Shown: piece after piece, positions 42,720 through 51,110 of the stretch
Position numbering within the stretch: position 1 is the stretch's first letter
Layout: the number at the start of each line of letters is the position of its first letter
Assembly (NCBI GenBank): GCA_900290095.1
Contig: OKQS01000001.1
Coordinates: forward strand, 372,001-436,000
Length of the DNA stretch: 64,000 bases
Direction of reading: 5' to 3'
Source: Khoudiadiopia massiliensis
Lineage (GTDB): Bacteria > Bacillota > Clostridia > Tissierellales > Peptoniphilaceae
Position numbers and translations under genes: made by a program
Notes under the pieces: model-generated
What the model was told of the DNA's origin: nothing
The model's input: the letters and a program-made list of their open reading frames with translations, nothing else
Databases searched by the model: none

Positions 42720-43421
42720 TTAAAATACCCCTCTTTGTTTTAAGGATATATAGTCTTCCTTACCTATTATCAAATGGTCCAGGACCGGTATGCCGACCAG
42801 GTCTCCAACCTTGGCAAGTCTCTTTGTTACGAGTATATCTTCCTGAGAAGGCTCCGGATCCCCGGAGGGGTGGTTATGGGAAATCATTATTGAACATGCT
42901 CCGTTACTTATTGCAGCTCTGTAGACCTCCCGTGGGTGGACCATTGTCTGGTTTAGTGTGCCGATTGATATAATTTCCCTGCCTATGGGTTTGTTTTTGC
43001 TGTCCAAAAATATGGTGCAGAAGATCTCCCTCTCCTCGCCCGCATAAAGGGATTTCAAGTAGTTGGCAACTGTTTTCGGAGAATTGAGAGATATGGAATA
43101 GAAGTTTTTGGCCCGGCTCAATCTCAAGCCAAGCTCTATGCCCGCAATTATCCTGCAAGACTTGCTGGTACCTATGCCTTCGTAGGATTTTAGCTCCTCA
43201 ACACCGGCTTTTATAAGCCAGCTCCTTTCCCTTTTCTGTCTCAAGATTCCATCAGCCAGTTCCAGGGCGTTTTTATTCCTGCTCCCGGTGCCTATTAAAA
43301 TTGCCAGTAGCTCTTCATCTGACAGGGCTTCCCTCCCCCTCTCAACAAGCTTTTCCATTGGCCTCTCCCGGATGGGATATTCTTTCATGCATATTTTTTC
43401 TCTTGTATTTCTTTCGCTCAT
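42720..43421 (-). CDS. radC: RadC family JAB/MPN-domain protein
   Basis: A 233-residue protein: an N-terminal helix-hairpin-helix region (LKSYEGIGTSKSCRI, about 78-92) and a C-terminal JAB domain with the zinc motif SHNHPSGDPEPSQED (about 180-194), whose H-x-H-x10-D ligands are all present. The true activity of RadC is unresolved despite its name. The binding site is modest (GGGAAG). It precedes mreB, as in many Firmicutes. Confidence 0.94.
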   Translation of the reverse strand: MSERNTREKICMKEYPIRERPMEKLVERGREALSDEELLAILIGTGSRNKNALELADGILRQKRERSWLIKAGVEELKSYEGIGTSKSCRIIAGIELGLRLSRAKNFYSISLNSPKTVANYLKSLYAGEEREIFCTIFLDSKNKPIGREIISIGTLNQTMVHPREVYRAAISNGACSIMISHNHPSGDPEPSQEDILVTKRLAKVGDLVGIPVLDHLIIGKEDYISLKQRGVF

Positions 43422-43450
43422 TTTTCTTCCCTAAAACCTTTCAAATAAAG

Positions 43451-43963
43451 TTAATTATTGTTTTTTATGACAAGGGCTTGAAGGTGCGGAACTATGTAAT
43501 TACAAGATAGGCCGACAAAAAATCCTGTCACAAGTCCGAATAGGCTGAGCACCGGCATATAGGAAAAAATTCTTATATTTGAAAAGGCCAATGAGGCTAC
43601 ACAAAGTTGCCCTAAATTATGAGCAAAGGCCCCCAGTTCACTCACGCCTACAAGGCTGAAAGTCGGCATCCAAAATCTAACTGCCAAGCTCATTATGATG
43701 CAGGAAAAAATTGCCCCTGTAAAAGAATAAAAAAAAGACGTAAGGGCTCCGGTGAAGATCATTAAAAGAATTGATTTCAGAATTGCCACTATAAAGCCGG
43801 CCTGCCAACCGAAAACAACAATAGTCGTCAATATTATTATGTTTGAAAGGCCGGGTTTGGCGCCCGGGACAAAAAACGGCAAAGGTATGGCCTGCTCAAA
43901 TAAAGAAATAACCAGGGCCAGGGCCGTTAGAATACCTAAAAACGCTATCTTTCTGCTTTTCAT
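43451..43963 (-). CDS. Gx transporter family membrane protein (Hpre_diP_synt_I)
   Basis: A 170-residue membrane protein with about five helices. PLPFFVPGAKPGLSNIIIL and GWQAGFIVAILKSIL are the family landmarks (Pfam heptaprenyl diphosphate synthase component I, also called Gx transporter). The family often sits beside a NusG domain II protein and redox clusters, as here. The ATG at 43963 was chosen with AAGGTGA just upstream; a GTG at 43972 that overlaps the previous stop is possible. A role in flavin or quinone-linked electron transfer is inferred from neighbourhood only. Confidence 0.8.
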   Translation of the reverse strand: MKSRKIAFLGILTALALVISLFEQAIPLPFFVPGAKPGLSNIIILTTIVVFGWQAGFIVAILKSILLMIFTGALTSFFYSFTGAIFSCIIMSLAVRFWMPTFSLVGVSELGAFAHNLGQLCVASLAFSNIRIFSYMPVLSLFGLVTGFFVGLSCNYIVPHLQALVIKNNN

Positions 43964-43968
43964 ATCTC

Positions 43969-44370
43969 TCACCTTATTATCGCATCTATATCATTGCCTT
44001 TGCCGGCCGATGATTTTATCTCTATAAGCAGGTGATTGGGCAGGCATACCAGCATGCCGCCTTTTCTTGTGATTTCACCTTGGTGGATGCATATCTGATT
44101 TGGGCAATTCGACCTTTCCATAAAAACCCCATTTTCGCTCAAATGAATAATATTGGAGCCGTACTTGCTTTTGTACTTAAAACTTTTTCCCACATTCTCC
44201 CTGTTCAATTCCAGGCTGTCAACTTCCCTTCCATCGATTTGAACGGAGATTCTTTTTCCTTCCGCCTTGTCCACATCCCAAGAAAGGATCCATAAGCTCA
44301 TAATACTTATAAGCAGCAGAAAAATAATTAATATTATGTCCGCTTTGGTAAGTAAAGTCTTCTTTAACAT
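43969..44370 (-). CDS. NusG domain II-containing membrane-anchored protein
   Basis: A 133-residue protein with one N-terminal helix (about 10-30) followed by a small exported NusG-II domain. The core has the motif SNCPNQICIHQGEI and GMLVCLPNHLLIEI, giving two close cysteines, a histidine and a third cysteine that could bind metal or form a disulfide. It is not a transcription factor despite the domain name. GGAGG precedes the ATG at 44370. It is first in a unit with the Gx-transporter gene, directly behind the rnf operon terminator. The role is unknown; the neighbourhood suggests redox or flavin function. Confidence 0.82.
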   Translation of the reverse strand: MLKKTLLTKADIILIIFLLLISIMSLWILSWDVDKAEGKRISVQIDGREVDSLELNRENVGKSFKYKSKYGSNIIHLSENGVFMERSNCPNQICIHQGEITRKGGMLVCLPNHLLIEIKSSAGKGNDIDAIIR

Positions 44371-44392
44371 AATCGCCTCCGAATCGGCTTTC

Positions 44393-44421
44393 AGTTTATC
44401 AAAGTAAATCCCGGCATTCAA
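44393..44421 (-). promoter_or_regulatory. Promoter of the NusG-II / Gx-transporter unit
   Basis: On the minus strand TTGAAT (44421-44416), 17 bases, TAAACT (44398-44393), 23 bases before the ATG and after the rnf terminator. Confidence 0.65.
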
Positions 44422-44442
44422 TAATTGTCGGCCCTAATGGGG

Positions 44443-44494
44443 CAAAAAGAAAGAAGCTGCCACAATTTTGACCTTGTAAACAGCTCCTCTTATT
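44443..44494 (-). terminator. Terminator of the rnf operon
   Basis: On the minus strand GAGGAGCTG..CAGCTTCTTTC with an inner ACAA/TTGT stem, followed by TTTCTTTTTG. Confidence 0.8.
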
Positions 44495-44519
44495 CAATAT
44501 ACAAATAATTTTAATTACT

Positions 44520-45368
44520 CTAAGCCTCGACCGTCTCTTTTTCCTCGGCAGGACAAGCATCTACATCCGGGTTGGGATCAAGTATTATACATTTTGACGG
44601 GCATTTTTCAGCAGCCAGCTTGGCCTTTTCCATATCGAAGCCCTTGCTATAGACAACCTTGGCAAGTTTTCCGTCCATCACAAATTGGCCCGGAGCTTGT
44701 CTTGTACACATAGAGCAGCCTATGCAGCCTATGCTGCAAGCAGATTTGACGTCCTTGCCGAATTCAGGATTTGAGCATTTTACCTGGGCCCCGGCATGAT
44801 ATGGAACAAGCTTTATTATATGCTTTGGACATATGTTGATACAGGCCATGCAGGAAGTGCATTTTTCCTGGTCTATTACAGCAATTCCGTTAACCATAGT
44901 GATAGCTCCGAAGTTACATACGTTTTTGCAGCTTCCGCATCCGAGGCAACCGTAAGTGCAGGATTTGCATCCGCCAAAGCTATATGTCATCAGTCGGCAG
45001 TCATTGATACCTTCATACTTGAAAAGGTCATCCGTGTGATCCTTGTCCCCTAGGCATTGAACCGAGGCTACCATCCTCTGCATGCCTTCAGCCGATCCGC
45101 CCATGATTTCAGCAACGGCTTCCGCGCACTTCTCCCCGCCCACGACACAAGCGGTTACAACAGCCTCGCCGTTGGCCATGGCCTGGGCACAGCCGTCACA
45201 TCCGGGATATCCGCAGGCACCACAGTTGGCTCCGGGCAAGACATCTCTTATGGCTTTAACTTTCGGGTCTACAGGAATATAAGTAAGTTTGCTGACCACT
45301 CCTAAAAGAAAGGCAAATAGGCCCCCCAGAACAGCCATGATTATTACAGGAGTTATGATTGTTGGCAT
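44520..45368 (-). CDS. rnfB: Rnf complex subunit RnfB (iron-sulfur protein)
   Basis: A 282-residue ferredoxin-like subunit that accepts electrons from reduced ferredoxin. One membrane helix (about 8-28) is followed by the cysteine-rich domain NCGACGYPGCDGCAQAM (about 48-64), a linker, and several 4Fe-4S motifs (CLGCGSCKNVC, CTSCMACINICP, CIGCSMCTRQAP, then CPSKC). It is the last of rnfCDGEAB, 11 bases after rnfA. The clustering of 4Fe-4S motifs is as expected for clostridial RnfB. Confidence 0.96.
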   Translation of the reverse strand: MPTIITPVIIMAVLGGLFAFLLGVVSKLTYIPVDPKVKAIRDVLPGANCGACGYPGCDGCAQAMANGEAVVTACVVGGEKCAEAVAEIMGGSAEGMQRMVASVQCLGDKDHTDDLFKYEGINDCRLMTYSFGGCKSCTYGCLGCGSCKNVCNFGAITMVNGIAVIDQEKCTSCMACINICPKHIIKLVPYHAGAQVKCSNPEFGKDVKSACSIGCIGCSMCTRQAPGQFVMDGKLAKVVYSKGFDMEKAKLAAEKCPSKCIILDPNPDVDACPAEEKETVEA

Positions 45369-45379
45369 CTCTTCCTCCT

Positions 45380-45955
45380 TTACTGGAACATCCCGTTAAA
45401 GCCTGAGAAAGCCAAAGACATAAGTCCCAGAGTTATCATTGCCTGAGGAACTTTTCTGAAAGCTTTCGGAACTTCCGGATTTATATCATAACGTTCACGT
45501 ATTGCGGCAAGTAAGATTATTGCCATCATGAATCCCAATGATGCTGCCATGCCGCTGAAAATTGTTTGTATTAAGTCGTATCCGTTCTGAACATTCTGCA
45601 GGGCAACCCCTAAAACTATACAGTTTGTGGTTATAAGGGGCAGGTAAATACCCAGAGCCTGGTAGAGGGCAGGTGCGGACTTTTTCAGGAACATTTCAAC
45701 CAGCTGGACCAATGAGGCTATTACCAAAATAAAGGCAATGGTTCTCAAGTAAATAAGATTTGGCTGGAGAAGGAAGGTGTCTATGAGCCAGGTTATGGCT
45801 GAAGCAAAGGTAACAACAAATGTTACGGCAGCTCCCATACCCATCGAAGTCTCAACCTTATTTGAAACTCCGATTGAGGGACATATTCCCAAAAACTGGA
45901 CGAATACATAGTTATTAACGAATATCAAGGTAAAGATTATATTAAAAATACTCAT
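45380..45955 (-). CDS. rnfA: Rnf complex subunit RnfA
   Basis: A 191-residue membrane subunit with six helices; NNYVFVQFLGICPSIGVSNKVETS and IYLPLITTNCIVLGVAL carry the conserved cysteines of the RnfA/NqrE group that hold an intramembrane iron-sulfur centre. It overlaps rnfE by one base; GGAGG at the end of rnfE is its binding site. It forms an antiparallel pair with RnfE in the membrane. Confidence 0.96.
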   Translation of the reverse strand: MSIFNIIFTLIFVNNYVFVQFLGICPSIGVSNKVETSMGMGAAVTFVVTFASAITWLIDTFLLQPNLIYLRTIAFILVIASLVQLVEMFLKKSAPALYQALGIYLPLITTNCIVLGVALQNVQNGYDLIQTIFSGMAASLGFMMAIILLAAIRERYDINPEVPKAFRKVPQAMITLGLMSLAFSGFNGMFQ

Positions 45956-46590
45956 TATTCCTGACCTCCTTCGTCAATCTGAGCCTGTGAAATTTCTTTC
46001 TCTTTCTTTTTTATCTGCCTATAATTTACGAAAGCTATGAAGCAGCCCAAAACCAAGAAGGCAGCTCCCGGTTGTTGGAAAAATGGTATGGTGAAGTCCT
46101 TGGAATAGATCTGGTTTCCAAAGAAAGTACCTGCTCCGAAAAACTCCCTGACAATAGACACCAGGGTTATTACCATGGTGTATCCAAGGCCGTTTCCAAT
46201 CCCATCTATGACTGATATCAGGACTCCGTTTTTATAGGCGAAAGCCTCGGCACGTCCCAAAATAATGCAGTTTACAACGATAAGCGGTAGGAAAATTCCC
46301 AGGGTATCATAAAGTGCCGGGACGAAGCCGTGCATTACCATTTCCAAAATGGTAACGAAGCTTGCTATAACGACAATAAAGGCCGGTATTCTTATTTCAT
46401 CAGGTATAAACTTTCTCAACAATGAGATAACCAGGTTTGAAAGTGTCAATACCAGGGTCAGGGAAACTCCCATGCCCAAGGCTCCTTTTGTAGTAACTGA
46501 AACCGCCAATACTGAGCAGAGACCTATAAGCTGAACTAAAACAGGATTGTTGGCAAAAATTCCGTCCTTGAAAATATTTTTAACTGACAT
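45955..46590 (-). CDS. rnfE: Rnf complex subunit RnfE
   Basis: A 211-residue membrane subunit homologous to RnfA: NPVLVQLIGLCSVLAVS and IFLPLIVVNCIILGRAEAFA carry the matching cysteines. The C-terminal tail is charged (KKKEKEISQAQ). The ATG at 46590 shares its A with the rnfG stop; a GTG three bases upstream is also in frame. It is translationally coupled on both sides. Confidence 0.95.
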   Translation of the reverse strand: MSVKNIFKDGIFANNPVLVQLIGLCSVLAVSVTTKGALGMGVSLTLVLTLSNLVISLLRKFIPDEIRIPAFIVVIASFVTILEMVMHGFVPALYDTLGIFLPLIVVNCIILGRAEAFAYKNGVLISVIDGIGNGLGYTMVITLVSIVREFFGAGTFFGNQIYSKDFTIPFFQQPGAAFLVLGCFIAFVNYRQIKKKEKEISQAQIDEGGQE

Positions 46591-47159
46591 CACTTGGCCT
46601 CACTTCCTATTAATTGGCTCAGAACACTATTAACAGCGTTAATTCCTCCTACCACGGCATTTGTTGTCCTGGTAGCTCCGGAAATAGCCGGTATTGTGTT
46701 TTCTCCTGCCGCATCCCCCGCCTTAACTTCGCTTTTAAGAATTGCGCCGTGCATAGATTCGGCATATCCCGGGTCTGCTACAACAGCACCGAAACCCTGG
46801 GTCTCTGACTGAGTTATTACCTGGAAGCCCATAACAGTCCCGTCATTTTTAACTCCGATAACAAAGTTAACCGGACCGCCATAGCCTGAAGGGCTTTGAA
46901 CGTTCATGGCATACCCGTCAACTTGACCGTTAACTTTGACTTCCTGAATTTCTTTTATATTGTCATTTAGAAGACTTGTGTCCTCAACAGGTGTGATCTC
47001 TTCCGCACCCGGATAAACATTTTTATAAGCTGCTATGGTCTCCTGTTTTTGCCTCTCGGTGATAACCGGTGCTGTTTTAGAGTTTGTGAAAGCCAAAACA
47101 AGTGTTGCAACAGCGCAGATCAAAAGGAGTTTTCCTGCATAGATAAATGATTTTTTCAT
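46590..47159 (-). CDS. rnfG: Rnf complex subunit RnfG (covalent FMN carrier)
   Basis: A 189-residue protein with one N-terminal helix (about 5-25) and an extracytoplasmic FMN-binding domain. The flavinylation motif is AISGATRTTNAVVGG near residue 165, where a threonine receives FMN by a phosphoester bond. The enzyme that does this, ApbE, is not in the window. It overlaps rnfD by four bases and rnfE by one or more. Confidence 0.95.
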   Translation of the reverse strand: MKKSFIYAGKLLLICAVATLVLAFTNSKTAPVITERQKQETIAAYKNVYPGAEEITPVEDTSLLNDNIKEIQEVKVNGQVDGYAMNVQSPSGYGGPVNFVIGVKNDGTVMGFQVITQSETQGFGAVVADPGYAESMHGAILKSEVKAGDAAGENTIPAISGATRTTNAVVGGINAVNSVLSQLIGSEAK

Positions 47160-48151
47160 TTGCCGGCCTCCTTTACAAGTCCAAAGGGTTTCTCAACTAC
47201 ATATTTATCAATTAGCGGTGTGCATACGTTCATGATCAAAATTGCGTAAGAGACTCCTTCAGGATATCCTCCGTAAACCCTTATCAATGCGGTTAAAAAT
47301 CCCGCCCCTATGCCGAAAATCAACTGGCCCTTATTTGTCATTGGAGTTGTGGCATAGTCGGTAGCCATGAAAAAGGCTCCCAAAATTAAACCACCTGAAA
47401 GTATGTGGTTGGGCAGGAGTTCCAAGGCCATATTTCCTTTTATCATGCCGAAAATCAGTATAAAGACTGAGAAAGAACCTATCATGCATGCCGGTATTCT
47501 AATGTGGATTACCCCTCTCAGCAGAAGATAGGCCCCACCGATCAGGAGGGCTGCCGCTGAAACTTCACCCAACATTCCCGGGATATTTCCTATGAAAAGA
47601 TCCCAAAGGGCAGGTGAGCTCTGACCCGCATTGCTTCCGGCCTTTAAAATGGCCAGTGGTGTAGGTCCCGATAGGGTATCCGGTTTAAATGGAAGCGGGG
47701 TTGTGGAAAGATCTTTTCCCCAAGAAGCTAATAGGAAGGCCCTTCCTGCCAAAGCCGGGTTCATAAAGTTTGAACCCAGGCCTCCGAACATCTGCTTTAC
47801 AACTACTATTGCAAATATTCCGCCTATAGCTGCCTTCCACAGCGGAAAGCCGGCCGGAAGGTTGAAGGCCAATAAGATTCCCGTAACAGCTGCTGACAGA
47901 TCATAGACCGTAACCCTTCTATTCATAAGTTTTTGGCTTACAGCCTCAGCCAATACGCAGCTCACAACAGAAACTAATATTACTGACAAGGCCTGCAATC
48001 CGAAGTATATAAAGCTGACCACCATGGCCGGGACCATGGCTATAATTACATCCAGCATTATCCTCTGAATTGAGTCCTTCGTCCTTATATGTGGTGAAGA
48101 TGAAACATTAAGCAGTTTTATATCCCGGATGCTTTCATTATTATTTTGCAT
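47156..48151 (-). CDS. rnfD: Rnf complex subunit RnfD
   Basis: A 331-residue membrane subunit of the NqrB/RnfD family, nine or ten helices, involved in ion translocation. LNLPAGFPLWKAAIGGIFAIVVVKQMFGGLGSN is represented by short recognisable blocks at about 95-130 (FGGLGSNFMNPA). The covalent-FMN segment reads DTLSGPTPLA, in which the residue before the acceptor threonine is proline where alanine is usual (SGATPLA). Overlaps rnfG by four bases and follows rnfC by 12. Confidence 0.95.
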   Translation of the reverse strand: MQNNNESIRDIKLLNVSSSPHIRTKDSIQRIMLDVIIAMVPAMVVSFIYFGLQALSVILVSVVSCVLAEAVSQKLMNRRVTVYDLSAAVTGILLAFNLPAGFPLWKAAIGGIFAIVVVKQMFGGLGSNFMNPALAGRAFLLASWGKDLSTTPLPFKPDTLSGPTPLAILKAGSNAGQSSPALWDLFIGNIPGMLGEVSAAALLIGGAYLLLRGVIHIRIPACMIGSFSVFILIFGMIKGNMALELLPNHILSGGLILGAFFMATDYATTPMTNKGQLIFGIGAGFLTALIRVYGGYPEGVSYAILIMNVCTPLIDKYVVEKPFGLVKEAGK

Positions 48152-48163
48152 TGAAGGCCTCCC

Positions 48164-49492
48164 TTACTTTTTCCTGCTCATAGCCATTACCGTGCGTTTG
48201 CCGAAACGTATGAGTTCGGTAAGTGGACGATGTGACGGACAGATATATGAACAGCTCCCACATTCTATGCAGGCGGTTACGTGGTATTTCTTTGCTATCT
48301 CCCAATTTTCCGCCTTTGATGCGCTGGCAATGTATAAAGGTTCAAGCAAAACAGGGCATACATCCACGCATCTTCCGCAGCGTATGCAGGGTTCTATGAT
48401 TTGCGGTTTGGCCTCTTCTTCAGTCAATACCAGAATTCCGTTGTTTCTCTTGTCGGTAACTACATCAAGGCCGGGCTGGGCTACACCCATCATCGGACCG
48501 CCAAAAATGATCTTTCCGGCATCATTTGAAAGGCCACCGGCATAGTCAAGAATCTCCCCTATGGATGTTCCGAAACGAACGAGAAGGTTCTTGGGATCGT
48601 TGACGGCATGGCCGGTAACGGTCACGACACGCTCATACAAGGGCTTACCATAATATACGGCATCGGTTATGGCACATGTAGTTCCGACGTTGTCAACAAT
48701 GCAGCCGACCTTGGCAGGAAGGCCTCCCATTGGGACTTCACGTCCTGTAATGGCGGAAATTATCCTTTTCTCATCACCCTGGGGATACTTGGTCTGTAAA
48801 ACAGCAAGATCAATCTGAGAGTTCCCGGCCAAAGCCTCTTCAAGGCTCTTAATGGCCTGGGGTTTATTGTCTTCAACGGCAATGAATCCCTGTTTGGCTC
48901 CTACGATCTTCATCATGATCTCAAGCCCCTGAATTATCTTTTCAGGGTAGGTCCTCATGGTCATATCATCACAGGTCAGGTAGGGTTCGCACTCGGCCCC
49001 GTTGACTATGATAGTATCGACCGGAGTATCTTCTCCCGGCATGAGCTTTACATATGTGGGGAATCCTGCCCCGCCCATGCCTACAATTCCTGCTTCTTTT
49101 ATGTAATTTAACATCTCCTCTTTGCTGAGATCGTCTTGACTGCGGTCAACCGGCTCATAGCCCAATTCGTCCAGACCGTCATTCTTGATGACTATAGCCT
49201 TGACCTTGGCTCCTGATGCGGACCTGTAGTCAATGATATTCTCAACTGTTCCCGATACACTTGAATGCACGGGAGCGGAAATGAAGGAAGCAGCTTCGGC
49301 AATTTTTTGCCCCAATTTAACCTCATCCCCTTTTTTTACCAGGGCCTTTGCCGGTGCTCCTACATGCTGGGACAGGGTTATGGTTACCCTCTCCGGAGCC
49401 GGCATAGGTGTGGGGATTGATCCGCTGGTCAGCTCTTTAAACTCTTCGATATGGGTGCCCCCTCGAAAAGTAAGGCCTTCAAGCTTTTTCAT
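48164..49492 (-). CDS. rnfC: Rnf complex subunit RnfC (NADH-side subunit)
   Basis: A 442-residue soluble subunit that binds FMN and NADH and carries two 4Fe-4S clusters (CIRCGRCVDVCP and CIECGSCSYICP, about 365-415). The N terminus has FRGGTHIEEFKELT and VGAPAKALVKKGDEVKLGQ; the flavin/NAD part has GIVGMGGAGFPTYVKL and NGAECEPYLTCDD. The ATG at 49492 was chosen with GAGAGGAG 7 bases upstream. It is the first gene of rnfCDGEAB and starts only about 25 bases behind the tRNA-Leu terminator. The complex couples ferredoxin oxidation to NAD reduction with export of sodium or protons. Confidence 0.96.
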   Translation of the reverse strand: MKKLEGLTFRGGTHIEEFKELTSGSIPTPMPAPERVTITLSQHVGAPAKALVKKGDEVKLGQKIAEAASFISAPVHSSVSGTVENIIDYRSASGAKVKAIVIKNDGLDELGYEPVDRSQDDLSKEEMLNYIKEAGIVGMGGAGFPTYVKLMPGEDTPVDTIIVNGAECEPYLTCDDMTMRTYPEKIIQGLEIMMKIVGAKQGFIAVEDNKPQAIKSLEEALAGNSQIDLAVLQTKYPQGDEKRIISAITGREVPMGGLPAKVGCIVDNVGTTCAITDAVYYGKPLYERVVTVTGHAVNDPKNLLVRFGTSIGEILDYAGGLSNDAGKIIFGGPMMGVAQPGLDVVTDKRNNGILVLTEEEAKPQIIEPCIRCGRCVDVCPVLLEPLYIASASKAENWEIAKKYHVTACIECGSCSYICPSHRPLTELIRFGKRTVMAMSRKK

Positions 49493-49514
49493 ACACACAC
49501 TCCTCTCATAATTC

Positions 49515-49561
49515 CTAAAAATAAAAAACAGCGAAGACAGCCGTCAAGCCGTTCTCCGCTG
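49515..49561 (-). terminator. Terminator of tRNA-Leu(GAG), overlapping a possible rnf promoter
   Basis: On the minus strand CAGCGGAGA..TCTTCGCTG hairpin (49561-49529) followed by TTTTTTATTTTT. Its loop contains TTGACG (49547-49542) and, 18 bases on, the U tract contains TATTTT (49523-49518), so the same DNA could hold the rnf promoter. Confidence 0.8.
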
Positions 49562-49567
49562 AAATAG

Positions 49568-49651
49568 TGCAGAAGATGGGATTCGAACCCACAAGAGCAA
49601 TTGCTCACTACCCCCTCAAAGTAGCGTGTCTGCCTGTTCCACCACTTCTGC
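49568..49651 (-). tRNA. tRNA-Leu (anticodon GAG)
   Basis: An 84-nt class II tRNA. Acceptor GCAGAAG/CTTCTGC, anticodon loop TTGAGGG gives GAG, a long variable arm TGAGCAATTGCTC, T loop TTCGAAT. CCA is not encoded. Confidence 0.94.
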
Positions 49652-49676
49652 TCACTCGCATAATAGCGACTTGAAC

Positions 49677-49704
49677 ATTATAGCATAAAAGCTAATGTCG
49701 TCAA
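49677..49704 (-). promoter_or_regulatory. Promoter of tRNA-Leu(GAG)
   Basis: On the minus strand TTGACG (49704-49699), 16 bases, consensus TATAAT (49682-49677), about 25 bases before the tRNA. The remaining gap 49705-49816 shows nothing else I can name. Confidence 0.88.
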
Positions 49705-49816
49705 AATAAATCTTGCCGATAGTAGAAAATAAAGGCAATATTTACTCCCTATGTCAAAGCTATATATATTCTAACTTTAAGGGTGGGAACATGCAAGGTG
49801 ATTGTTTAATATTTAA

Positions 49817-50473
49817 CTATTTGACTTGTCTGACAGCCCAGGAAAATATGCTTCTAAGGTTATCCCAGCTCCTCTTTAAACGCCCCGTATTGGCCGTGCT
49901 GTTGGGAAGCTTGTCAGGATAGATTACAGAATATATTTCTTTGGCTTTATTTACCTTTTTTACATATGCCCTGGTTATGGGGGCAGGTATGTTCTCCATG
50001 CTTTCCCTCTCCCAGGTTATGACTCCGTCTTTAAGCCATTTGTCAACCTTGCTGGGGCCAACGTTATATGCGGCTATGGCCAGGTCAAGGTTCTGGTACT
50101 TTTGAATGAGCTGAGAAATATAATGGCTGCCAATCCTGAGGTTCGTTTCCGGATCCATGATTTTTTCTCTGCTGTACTCGATGCCCAACTCATCAGCCTT
50201 CTCTTTGGCCGTTTCCGGCATCAACTGTGTTAAACCCATTCCCCCGTCATTTGCTACAACATTTTCCTTGAAGTCACTTTCGGTTCTTACAATTGCCGCC
50301 AATAGGTGATTGTCAATCTTCTCTTCCGCAGCCACCTTGTTAATCAGGTCTCCGTGCCGAACTATATAGCGGCTGGTCCCGATAAAGGATAGTACAAAAG
50401 AAATCATGAAGGCCAATAGAACAATGACCAGCAAAATCAATATTATGTTTCTAAGAATATGTCTAAATGTTCT
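49817..50473 (-). CDS. Membrane-anchored lytic transglycosylase (SLT domain)
   Basis: A 218-residue peptidoglycan lyase. A hydrophobic helix at about 9-32 anchors it outside the membrane. The SLT domain has the catalytic glutamate in AAIVRTESDFKENV, followed by GGMGLTQLMPETA, the NLRIGSHYISQLI helix and AIAAYNVGPSKVDKWL. The ATG at 50473 lies inside the end of coaE (11-base overlap); the upstream signal GGCGGAAAG is weak. It is the last gene of polA-coaE-slt. The coupling to dephospho-CoA kinase is conserved in some Firmicutes, without a known reason. Confidence 0.92.
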   Translation of the reverse strand, partial: RTFRHILRNIILILLVIVLLAFMISFVLSFIGTSRYIVRHGDLINKVAAEEKIDNHLLAAIVRTESDFKENVVANDGGMGLTQLMPETAKEKADELGIEYSREKIMDPETNLRIGSHYISQLIQKYQNLDLAIAAYNVGPSKVDKWLKDGVITWERESMENIPAPITRAYVKKVNKAKEIYSVIYPDKLPNSTANTGRLKRSWDNLRSIFSWAVRQVK

Positions 50474-51110
50474 CATTTTTTTCTCTTTCCGCCCTGAGGC
50501 CCTTTTCAACCTCTTCATAAAGGTCTTCTAAACTAGAATCATTATACAAGATTAAGTCGGCTTTTTCCTCTTTTAAATGACTTGGCATCTGTGATTTTAT
50601 CCTTTTTAAAGCCTCTTCCCGGTCCAAACCGTCCCTTTCAATAATTCTTTTTATTTGAGTTTCCTTGCGACTTGTGACAAGCCAGACAGAATCTATATTT
50701 AATATTGACCTGCATTGGGAGCTTTCAAATAAAAGGGGAATATCAAAAAATATGAGCCCGTCCTTTAAAGTTCGCCTCTCCTTATTTTCAGCTTCTTTGA
50801 TCATTGCCTCATAAATCAAAGGATGGCTTATGCTGTTTAAAAGGTCAAGTTTTTTCCTGTCCGAAAATACCAGATTTCCCAATCTTTTTCTGTCTAGGTC
50901 CCCCTGAGTGTTAAGGATCCCGGTCCCGAAATTCTTTAAAATAGCTTGGTATAGGCTTTGGCCCTTGGAAGCCAGCCTGTGGCTTATTAGGTCGGCATCT
51001 ATGATCTCATATCCTTGATTTGTCAGATAGGCGCTCACAGTTGACTTGCCCGAAGCTATCCCCCCGCCCAAGCCTATCCTTCTAATTTTTTCTCGCTTAC
51101 TTGGCTTCAT
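50463..51110 (-). CDS. coaE: Dephospho-CoA kinase
   Basis: Last step of coenzyme A synthesis. The 215-residue protein has the P loop GGIASGKST, DADLISHRLA, the lid-side segment SHPLIYEAM and FFDIPLLFES typical of CoaE. It overlaps polA by 14 bases (its ATG is within the polA end), a common polA-coaE linkage, and overlaps the transglycosylase gene by 11. Confidence 0.95.
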   Translation of the reverse strand: MKPSKREKIRRIGLGGGIASGKSTVSAYLTNQGYEIIDADLISHRLASKGQSLYQAILKNFGTGILNTQGDLDRKRLGNLVFSDRKKLDLLNSISHPLIYEAMIKEAENKERRTLKDGLIFFDIPLLFESSQCRSILNIDSVWLVTSRKETQIKRIIERDGLDREEALKRIKSQMPSHLKEEKADLILYNDSSLEDLYEEVEKGLRAEREKNENI

